NCBI GenBank assembly: GCA_031258895.1
Contig: JAIRMF010000006.1
Location: 1-11,745 of the forward strand
Reading direction: 5' to 3'
DNA length: 11,745 bases
Origin: Dysgonamonadaceae bacterium
GTDB taxonomy: Bacteria > Bacteroidota > Bacteroidia > Bacteroidales > Azobacteroidaceae
The notes beneath the pieces are model-generated. The model made no database searches and was not told the origin of the DNA. It was given only the letters and a program-made list of their open reading frames with translations. A program made the position numbers and the translations under genes. Within the stretch, counting starts at the first letter, position 1; every line of letters starts with the position of its first letter. Shown piece after piece: positions 1-5,201 of this stretch.

Positions 1-2
1 AG

Positions 3-137
3 CCTTTCTCCCTATTTATAAATGGGTATAAATACGAAGAGATTGCAACAAAACTTAACCTGCCGATGGGAACGGTGAAAAACCGTATTTTTCTTGCAAG
101 GAAAGAACTGCAGGCCGAATTAAAAGACATGATATAG
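3..137 (+). CDS. ECF-type RNA polymerase sigma factor, C-terminal fragment
   Basis: The reading frame enters from the left edge and ends at TAG (135-137), giving the last 44 residues of a protein. It contains the helix-turn-helix of sigma-70 region 4 (sigma70_r4_2 type): GYKYEEIATKLNLP, then MGTVKNRIFLARKEL, where the GTVKNR(I/L)xxAR recognition helix is the hallmark of extracytoplasmic-function sigma factors that bind the -35-type promoter element. Region 2 and the start lie outside the window, so subfamily and regulon cannot be told. The gene converges on tsf and ends two bases before a strong bidirectional hairpin. It could in principle be another protein with a region-4-like DNA-binding domain, but the short C-terminal tail after region 4 fits a Bacteroidota ECF sigma factor. 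Confidence 0.8.
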   Translation, partial: PFSLFINGYKYEEIATKLNLPMGTVKNRIFLARKELQAELKDMI

Positions 138-138
138 A

Positions 139-182
139 AAAAGGCCGATAATCTTGCCTTAAATTAAGATTATCGGCCTTTT
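139..182. terminator. Bidirectional intrinsic terminator between sigma factor gene and tsf
   Basis: A perfect 17-bp inverted repeat has arms at 139-155 (AAAAGGCCGATAATCTT) and 166-182 with a 10-nt loop (156-165). The arm ends give a T-rich run on the plus strand (TTTTCGTTTTTC, 179-190) and on the minus strand (the complement of the A's at 138-142). It therefore serves both the plus-strand sigma factor gene ending at 137 and the minus-strand tsf ending at 203. Confidence 0.9.
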
Positions 183-202
183 CGTTTTTCGCTATGCCTT
201 TA

Positions 203-1027
203 TCATTCTACATTGAGTGTAAACCGGCGGAAGGCAGTTATGGCCAAGTCTTTGTTTTGTTTCTTGAGATAATCACTGATGGTTTGTTTATTATCTTTGA
301 TAAACTCCTGCGACAAGAGGGTATTTTCCTTGAAAAACTTTTGAAGCGCACCTTCGGCGATGCGGTCGATTAGGTTTTCAGGTTTACCTTGTTCAATCGC
401 TTTCTCCCGCGCAATTTTACGTTCACGTTCAATTACCTCTTTTGGAACGGTCGTTTCATCTAAACTTATCGGGTTCATTGCCGCAACTTGCATTGCGATG
501 TCTTTTGCAACCTGTGTTTCTACATCAGTCCGGTTGAATCCTACGATAGTTGCGAGTTTGTTACCCGGGTGGATGTAGAAGACAGTAGCGGGAGCGGTAA
601 GGAATTCAAAGGCTCCGAGTTCCATTTTTTCGCCTGTGACTCCAATACGATCCGTAATACGTTCCGCAACGGTACGACCGTCAATATCAACGTTTTTTAA
701 GTCTTCGAGCGTTGCCGGACGATTTGCTATAGCGGCATCAAGAACGCCACGAGTCAACGCTATGAAGTCGGCCCCTTTTGCCACGAAATCGGTTTCGCAT
801 TTCAGAGCGACGATAGCGGCATAATCGCTTTTGGTAGCAGCCAAAACACAACCTTCCGATGCTTCTCTGTCTTCGCGCTTTGCGGCCACTGCCTGTCCTT
901 TTTTGCGTATGATCTCTATTGCTTTATCGAAATTTCCTTCTGCTTCATTCAGTGCATTTTTGCAATCCATCATGCCGGCACCAGTCATCTTGCGCAAATG
1001 CGTTATATCTGCCATTGTTATTGCCAT
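203..1027 (-). CDS. tsf: Translation elongation factor EF-Ts
   Basis: Cytosolic guanine-nucleotide exchange factor that releases GDP from EF-Tu so it can reload GTP. The 274-residue product has an N-terminal UBA-like domain (about residues 6-42, with LRKMTGAGMMDCKNAL), then the EF-Tu-contacting motif TDFVAKG at residues 79-85, then the core and dimerisation region. The length is between the roughly 280 residues of many bacteria and the longer forms of some Bacteroides. The ATG at 1025-1027 is chosen; a second in-frame ATG follows four codons later (MAITMADI), and the relatives I recall also carry the few extra residues, so the first is preferred. The upstream region is A-rich (AAAGAAAGAATT) with no Shine-Dalgarno. 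It is the last gene of the operon, 20 nt after rpsB, and ends at the 139-182 terminator. The rpsB-tsf pairing is nearly universal in bacteria. Confidence 0.97.
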   Translation of the reverse strand: MAITMADITHLRKMTGAGMMDCKNALNEAEGNFDKAIEIIRKKGQAVAAKREDREASEGCVLAATKSDYAAIVALKCETDFVAKGADFIALTRGVLDAAIANRPATLEDLKNVDIDGRTVAERITDRIGVTGEKMELGAFEFLTAPATVFYIHPGNKLATIVGFNRTDVETQVAKDIAMQVAAMNPISLDETTVPKEVIERERKIAREKAIEQGKPENLIDRIAEGALQKFFKENTLLSQEFIKDNKQTISDYLKKQNKDLAITAFRRFTLNVE

Positions 1028-1047
1028 AATTCTTTCTTTTTAATTGA

Positions 1048-1905
1048 TTATTCTTCTTCCTTTGCTACGTAATTGCCGGCTACTTTAACGTTTAATGCCT
1101 CTTCATTAGCCTTTTCAAGCACTTTTTTGGTTGTTCGGGTTGTCCGGGGACGGCGTTCGCGACGAGGAGAAACAGGGGCTTCGCTGTCGGTTTTTACGGT
1201 AGTGTCCATTTTCTCTACGTTCTGTTCTTCGATACCCTCATTTATTGCCTCGCAGAGTGCTGTAAGGATTACGTCCACAGACTTCGTGGCATCATCATTG
1301 GCTGGTATTACAAAGTCGACAGTGTTTGGGTTGGAATTTGTATCCACAACGCCAAATACAGGAATATTCAAACGATTGGCCTCTGCCACTGCAATATGCT
1401 CTTTCATAACATCAACCACGAACAATGCTGCGGGTAGACGTTTGAGGTCGGCAATTGAACCAAGATTTTTTTCTAATTTGGTGCGTTGGCGTGTTATTTG
1501 AAGTTTCTCGCGTTTTGAAAGTTTATCGAATAGGCCATCTTTCGACATCTTATCTATATTCGACATTTTGTTAACTGTCTTACGAATGGTGGTGAAATTT
1601 GTAAGCATTCCACCGGGCCAACGCTCAGTAACGTAGGGCATTCCTATCGAAGCGGCCTTCTGGGCCACAATTTGCTTGGTTTGTTTCTTTGTGGAAACAA
1701 ACAGGATTTTGCGTCCGGATTTTACGATTTGTTTCAGCGCAGTTGCGGCTTCATCAATTTTCGCGGCAGTCTTGTACAAATCAATGATATGTATACCGTT
1801 ACGCTCCATAAAGATATACGGAGCCATTGCGGGATTCCATTTACACTTAAGGTGTCCAAAATGCGCACCAGCCTCCAAAAGTTGTTCAAATGATACTCTT
1901 GACAT
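1048..1905 (-). CDS. rpsB: 30S ribosomal protein S2 (uS2)
   Basis: Primary structural protein at the head-body junction of the 30S subunit, needed for S1 binding in many bacteria. The 285-residue product starts MSRVSFEQLLEAGAHFGHLK, containing the S2 signature HFGH, and includes the conserved core blocks KQTKQIVAQKAASIG and TERWPGGMLTNF and the second signature around LPAALFVVDVMKEHIAVAEA. It is longer than the roughly 240-residue E. coli protein because of a C-terminal tail (about residues 235-285). The tail has a basic patch (SPRRERRPRTTRTTKK) and an acidic end (KEEE), as seen in Bacteroidota S2. The gene lies 59 nt after rpsI and 20 nt before tsf. I found no convincing extra promoter or leader structure in the 59-nt gap. 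In other bacteria S2 represses its own operon through the leader; that is not evident here. Confidence 0.97.
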   Translation of the reverse strand: MSRVSFEQLLEAGAHFGHLKCKWNPAMAPYIFMERNGIHIIDLYKTAAKIDEAATALKQIVKSGRKILFVSTKKQTKQIVAQKAASIGMPYVTERWPGGMLTNFTTIRKTVNKMSNIDKMSKDGLFDKLSKREKLQITRQRTKLEKNLGSIADLKRLPAALFVVDVMKEHIAVAEANRLNIPVFGVVDTNSNPNTVDFVIPANDDATKSVDVILTALCEAINEGIEEQNVEKMDTTVKTDSEAPVSPRRERRPRTTRTTKKVLEKANEEALNVKVAGNYVAKEEE

Positions 1906-1964
1906 TGTTTTATTCTATTTGATTGTTTACGTTCTTTCCGGTTTAGATACCAAACAAGGTAATA

Positions 1965-2351
1965 TTAACGTTTTGAGAATTGGAAACGCTTGCGAGCTTT
2001 CGGACGCCCTGGCTTTTTGCGTTCCACTTCACGAGAATCGCGTGTCATAAAGCCTTCTGCTCTCAATGCGGGTTTATCGTCGGGATTGATTTTTACTAAT
2101 GCACGAGCGATACCGAGACGAGCTGCTTCTGACTGTCCTTTGTAACCACCACCCTGCAAATTGATGTTGATATCGTATTGGTTGGCTACGCCAAGACTGT
2201 CAAGCGGCTGGCGTACAACGTACTGCAGCAGGGAAGAAGGAAAATAAGATTCAAATTCGCGTTCATTGATAGTAATCTTTCCAGATCCACTTTTTACGTA
2301 GACGCGGGCTACAGCTGCCTTGCGTCGTCCTAATGCGTTTATTACTTCCAT
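1965..2351 (-). CDS. rpsI: 30S ribosomal protein S9 (uS9)
   Basis: S9 sits in the head of the 30S subunit and its C-terminal tail reaches the P-site tRNA. The 128-residue product is of normal family length. It begins MEVINALGRRKAAVARVYVK, carries the S9 signature GGGYKGQSEAARLGIARAL in the middle (about residues 66-84), and ends in the typical basic tail KKPGRPKARKRFQFSKR whose final lysine-arginine contacts tRNA. The start is the ATG at 2349-2351, only 5 nt after the rplM stop codon, so translation is probably coupled. The rplM-rpsI pair is conserved across most bacteria. The protein ends at TAA before a 59-nt gap to rpsB. Confidence 0.97.
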   Translation of the reverse strand: MEVINALGRRKAAVARVYVKSGSGKITINEREFESYFPSSLLQYVVRQPLDSLGVANQYDININLQGGGYKGQSEAARLGIARALVKINPDDKPALRAEGFMTRDSREVERKKPGRPKARKRFQFSKR

Positions 2352-2356
2352 CTTGA

Positions 2357-2812
2357 TTATTTAAGAGAATTAATATTAATTGTTCTGGGCTGCTGAGCCT
2401 CGTGCTTATGTTCTGTACCATCGTATACGTAGAGGTTACCGAGTATTTTGTCTCCCAATTTGTTTTTGGGCAACATACCCTTAACTACTTTTCGAAGCAG
2501 ACGGTCGCTACCTTTTTGTTGCAGACGAGCGGGACTGATTTTGCGCTGTCCTCCCGGATAACCAGAAAATGATACATAGACGCGGTCTGTCCACTTGTTG
2601 CCTGTCAGAATAACTTTGTCGGCGTTTATGATTATGACATTGTCGCCACAATCCACGTGGGGAGTAAAACTTGGTTTGTATTTTCCCCGAAGGAGTTTAG
2701 CCACTTTCGAAGCCAGACGTCCAAGATGTTGACCTTCGGCATCAACGACAACCCACTCTTTCTTGGCGGTCACCTTGTTTATCGAAATGGTCCTGTAACT
2801 TAAAGTATCCAC
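2357..2812 (-). CDS. rplM: 50S ribosomal protein L13 (uL13), GTG start
   Basis: Early-assembling 50S protein that binds 23S rRNA. The 151-residue product contains the L13 hallmarks: WVVVDAEGQHLGRLASKVAKLL (about residues 20-41), the segment with FTPHVDCGDNVIIINADKV, the signature GMLPKNKLGDKILGNLYVY, and the late motif HEAQQP. It starts with GTG (complement of CAC at 2810-2812). There is no earlier or close in-frame ATG, and the N-terminal sequence MDTLSYRTIS resembles Bacteroidales L13, so GTG is taken as the real start. It is the first gene of the rplM-rpsI-rpsB-tsf operon, with a promoter near 2904-2935 and a structured leader. The GTG start could lower initiation or matter for autoregulation, but that is inference. 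Confidence 0.96.
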   Translation of the reverse strand: MDTLSYRTISINKVTAKKEWVVVDAEGQHLGRLASKVAKLLRGKYKPSFTPHVDCGDNVIIINADKVILTGNKWTDRVYVSFSGYPGGQRKISPARLQQKGSDRLLRKVVKGMLPKNKLGDKILGNLYVYDGTEHKHEAQQPRTININSLK

Positions 2813-2825
2813 TTGTAATTTTTTT

Positions 2826-2870
2826 GTTTAATTAAACACCGATTTGATCTTATTTAATTGGGATCAAATC
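2826..2870 (-). promoter_or_regulatory. Leader of the rplM operon: 9-bp hairpin plus 12-bp palindrome
   Basis: Between the inferred transcription start (about 2897) and the GTG start of rplM (2812) the leader holds two symmetric elements. The first is a perfect 9-bp inverted repeat, GATTTGATC (2841-2849) and GATCAAATC (2862-2870), with a 12-nt loop. The second is the perfect 12-bp palindrome GTTTAATTAAAC (2826-2837), ending 13 nt before the start codon. No T-run follows the hairpin in the transcribed direction, so it is not an intrinsic terminator. Ribosomal-protein leaders of this size often bind the encoded protein, so L13 autoregulation is plausible, but I cannot match this to a known leader family from sequence alone. 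Confidence 0.45.
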
Positions 2871-2903
2871 ACTTACATCTCTATATAGACAATAATCGGA
2901 CTG

Positions 2904-2935
2904 CAAAGTTACGAACTTTTTATGAAAAAACCAAA
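2904..2935 (-). promoter_or_regulatory. Bacteroidota-type promoter of the rplM-rpsI-rpsB-tsf operon
   Basis: Read on the minus strand, TTTG (2935-2932) is followed after 20 nt by TAACTTTG (2911-2904), matching the Bacteroidota vegetative sigma consensus TTTG / TAnnTTTG. Transcription would start around 2897, leaving a leader of about 85 nt before rplM. It lies correctly between the divergent operons and points at rplM. Confidence 0.75.
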
Positions 2936-2987
2936 TATATAGTGAAAAAATCAATATTCATTTTCTTGCCTTCATTTTAATGTTGGG

Positions 2988-3086
2988 TTAATTACCACTT
3001 CCCAGATGAAGTGCGTCGATTTTCTTGGAAAAATTTTCAAAGTCAATATTCTCGCAGTTGTCGATATAAAATGAATAATTGTCCAT
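2988..3086 (-). CDS. Possible 32-residue small protein or decayed gene remnant, function unknown
   Basis: The roughly 400 nt between the two divergent promoters (2936-3341) contain no gene I recognise. On the minus strand, an ATG at 3084-3086 opens a 32-codon frame ending at TAA (2988-2990). The product begins MDNYSFYIDNCENIDF and continues with a mixed polar/hydrophobic composition that reads like protein. The same frame upstream is also protein-like (26 codons, 3147-3224, with SEDVIKVVSEQVLLQNPRK) but is cut by in-frame stops at 3144-3146 and 3114-3116 and has no start codon after its upstream stop (3225-3227). This suggests either a tiny real gene or the tail of a pseudogene. There is no recognisable family, promoter or ribosome-binding signal, and chance is a serious alternative. 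Confidence 0.2.
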   Translation of the reverse strand: MDNYSFYIDNCENIDFENFSKKIDALHLGSGN

Positions 3087-3341
3087 ATTCACACTTAAAA
3101 TGGATTTTCGTAATTAGCAGAAACCATTATGATTTTGTTGTTTTTATGCTGGAGTATCTTTTCTTGGGTTTTGTAACAGAACTTGTTCGGATACAACTTT
3201 AATTACATCTTCTGAGATGTCAGTTTAAATGTTGAGCGGTTAGCAAAACTCTACAACTTCTTTTGATGATATATTTGGGGTCAATTTGCCTACGCGTTTT
3301 TGATATTTTTAGTGTGGTTGTTACGAGAAAAATCTCGAATA

Positions 3342-3373
3342 TTTGTTTTTTGCAAAATAAAGTATTACCTTTG
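3342..3373 (+). promoter_or_regulatory. Bacteroidota-type promoter of the rimP-nusA-infB operon
   Basis: TTTG (3342-3345) is followed after 20 nt by TACCTTTG (3366-3373), a close match to the TTTG / TAnnTTTG consensus. The predicted start near 3380 gives a leader of about 48 nt before the rimP ATG. A small inverted repeat, CGAGA-N4-TCTCG (3324-3337), sits directly upstream of the TTTG box and could be an operator, although a 5-bp arm is also compatible with chance. Confidence 0.8.
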
Positions 3374-3385
3374 CACCAAAAATCA

Positions 3386-3427
3386 GGAGGTGGGGAGGGG
3401 AGTAGCCTCCCTCTTTTGTTTGTTTTT
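3386..3427 (+). terminator. Attenuator-like hairpin in the rimP-nusA-infB leader
   Basis: Just after the inferred transcription start, GGGAGG (3393-3398) can pair with CCTCCC (3406-3411) across a 7-nt loop, extendable by one G-U pair (3392/3412). The hairpin is followed at once by a T-rich stretch, TCTTTTGTTTGTTTTT (3412-3427), running into the rimP ATG at 3428. This is the layout of an intrinsic terminator placed inside a leader. An upstream GGAGG (3386-3390) can compete for the same CCTCC. Since the operon encodes NusA, which in studied bacteria enhances pausing and hairpin termination, feedback attenuation is a reasonable inference. The stem is short and the T-run is interrupted by G's, so it may be weak or simply a structured leader. 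Confidence 0.45.
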
Positions 3428-3895
3428 ATGATTGATAAACAGCGTATAGAAGACATTTTGAACCGCTATCCAGGGCGAAACGAATACTTCCTTGTAGATG
3501 TAATTGTAACGCCGGATAATGTTATTAAGGTGGAAATCGACAGTGACGGTCCTATTGCGATTGATGACTGTGCTACCTTGAGCCATTATATAGAATCACA
3601 GTTGGATCGTGAAACTGAAGATTTTTCACTCGAAGTAGGTTCAGCGGGCATTAATAGTCCGCTACGCAATGTCCGCCAATATTGTAAAAATATCGGTAAC
3701 GAACTCGAGGTTTTCACCTGCGACGGTAAAAAACTTACAGGTGTTTTGAAATCGGTAAACAGCGAGGGTTTTGTGCTTTCGGTCGAAAAACTAGTGAGAG
3801 CCGAAGGAAAAAAAAGGAAAGTAAGAATTGAAGAAAACTTGTCGTTTAGTTATAAGGAAATTAAAAAAGCAAATTATTTAATACAATTTAAGTGA
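3428..3895 (+). CDS. rimP: Ribosome maturation factor RimP
   Basis: RimP assists assembly of the 30S subunit in the cytosol. The 155-residue product has an N-terminal alpha/beta domain with FLVDVIVTPDNVIKVEIDSD (about residues 20-39) and IDDCATLSHYIESQLDRE, the conserved LEVGSAGINSPL block, and a C-terminal SH3-like domain (GNELEVFTCDGKKLTGVLKS onward) ending YLIQFK. The frame is open further upstream to 3263, but that would place the promoter inside the coding region; starting at 3428 (MIDKQRIEDIL) gives the family length and follows the promoter and leader correctly. It is the first gene of the operon, 6 nt before nusA, an order (rimP-nusA-infB) conserved from E. coli to Bacteroidota. There is no Shine-Dalgarno at the expected distance. 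Confidence 0.95.
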   Translation: MIDKQRIEDILNRYPGRNEYFLVDVIVTPDNVIKVEIDSDGPIAIDDCATLSHYIESQLDRETEDFSLEVGSAGINSPLRNVRQYCKNIGNELEVFTCDGKKLTGVLKSVNSEGFVLSVEKLVRAEGKKRKVRIEENLSFSYKEIKKANYLIQFK

Positions 3896-3901
3896 AAATT
3901 T

Positions 3902-5176
3902 ATGACAAGAAGGAGAAATGAAATAAATTTGATTGATACTTTTGCTGAATTTAAGGAAAGCAAAAATATTGATAGGACGACATTAGTCAATATTATCGAG
4001 GAGACGTTTCGCAATGTAATCAACAAGATGTTTGGTTCCGATGAGAATTATGACATCATTGTCAATCCCGAAGAGGGAGATTTTGAAATTTGGAGGAACC
4101 GCGAAGTCGTTAATGACGACAAACTGGAAGACAAAAATCTGCAAATTTCATTGTTGGAGGCTCAGAAAATTGACCCTGATTACAAAGTGGGCGAGGAAAT
4201 TACAGATGAAGTGCATTTCGAGCAATTCGGCCGTCGTGCTATACTGAGCCTGCGGCAAGCGCTCGCTTCAAAAATTCTCGAAATCCAGAAAGACAACATT
4301 TACAACAAGTATAAAGAACGTATTGGACAGGTAGTCTCAGCCGAAATCTATCAGGTCTGGAAAAAGGAAGTTCTACTGTTGGACGAAGATGGCAATGAAC
4401 TGATATTGCCGAAATCCGAGCAGATTCCAGGTGATTTTTTCCGCAAAAACGAGAATTGTCGCGCTGTAATCATCAAAGTTGACAATCTGAACAACAACCC
4501 CAAGATACTGCTTTCACGTACATCAAACTTGTTTTTGCAACGGTTGTTCGAGCTTGATGTACCGGAAATCCATGACGGGCTGATCACGATTAAACGAATT
4601 GCTCGTATTCCGGGCGAAAGAGCTAAGATTGCTGTAGAATCCTACGATGATCGTATCGATCCGGTTGGAGCCTGCGTTGGCGTTAAGGGTTCACGCATCC
4701 ACGGGATTGTCCGCGAATTGTGCAACGAAAACATCGACATAGTGAACTACACGACCAACACACAGTTATTTATCCAGCGGGCATTAAATCCTGCAAAAAT
4801 TTCTTCGATGAAAATCAACGAAGAAGATAAGAAGGTTGACGTTTTTCTTAATCCCGAGGAGGTGTCGATGGCAATTGGCAAAAATGGTCTTAACATTAAA
4901 TTAGCGAGTATGTTGACCGGATATACAATAGATGTCTACCGCAATCCCGATGAAGCCGACGACCCAATATTTGACGACATTTATCTCGAAGAATTTTCGG
5001 ATGAAATTGATAAGTGGATTATTGATATTCTAAAAGGCATTGGTTGCAATACAGCAAAAGATGTGCTTGCAGTCGATCGAAACGAATTGATTGAAAAGAC
5101 CGATTTGGAAGAAGGGACGATCGACTTTATACTGAATGTACTGAAATTGGAATTTGAAGAAGACGACGAAGAGTAG
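3902..5176 (+). CDS. nusA: Transcription termination/antitermination factor NusA
   Basis: NusA binds RNA polymerase and nascent RNA and modulates pausing, termination and antitermination. Domains in order for the 424-residue product: the RNA-polymerase-binding N-terminal domain (about residues 1-135, with the Bacteroidota-typical INLIDTFAEFKESKNIDR opening); an S1 domain (about 140-205, from GQVVSAEIYQVWKKE); KH1 with GACVGVKGSRIHGIVREL starting at residue 256; KH2 with AIGKNGLNIKLASML starting at residue 324; and a single helical C-terminal module (about 362-415) ending in an acidic tail. The two acidic repeats of E. coli NusA are not both present, which is normal outside gammaproteobacteria. 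The ATG at 3902 lies 6 nt after rimP, suggesting coupled translation; infB follows after 25 nt. Confidence 0.97.
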   Translation: MTRRRNEINLIDTFAEFKESKNIDRTTLVNIIEETFRNVINKMFGSDENYDIIVNPEEGDFEIWRNREVVNDDKLEDKNLQISLLEAQKIDPDYKVGEEITDEVHFEQFGRRAILSLRQALASKILEIQKDNIYNKYKERIGQVVSAEIYQVWKKEVLLLDEDGNELILPKSEQIPGDFFRKNENCRAVIIKVDNLNNNPKILLSRTSNLFLQRLFELDVPEIHDGLITIKRIARIPGERAKIAVESYDDRIDPVGACVGVKGSRIHGIVRELCNENIDIVNYTTNTQLFIQRALNPAKISSMKINEEDKKVDVFLNPEEVSMAIGKNGLNIKLASMLTGYTIDVYRNPDEADDPIFDDIYLEEFSDEIDKWIIDILKGIGCNTAKDVLAVDRNELIEKTDLEEGTIDFILNVLKLEFEEDDEE

Positions 5177-5201
5177 GGAAAGGACAGAAGAGTAAAAAAA
5201 T

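Noticed and set aside
1906..1964. Internal promoter or S2 leader in the rpsI-rpsB gap
   Set aside because: A TACCTTG sequence on the minus strand only partly matches the -7 box and has no TTTG at the right distance; only a 4-bp hairpin can form.
3011..3202. 63-codon plus-strand frame in the intergenic region
   Set aside because: It starts at GTG without any signal, and its composition is less protein-like than the opposite-strand frame it overlaps; most likely chance.
3205..3220. 6-bp inverted repeat ACATCT/AGATGT
   Set aside because: The arms are short, no T-run follows and it is not linked to a promoter; expected by chance in AT-rich DNA.
3263..3427. N-terminal extension of rimP to an upstream in-frame start
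   Set aside because: It would overlap the promoter and the leader hairpin, and the extra residues do not belong to RimP; the ATG at 3428 gives the family length.
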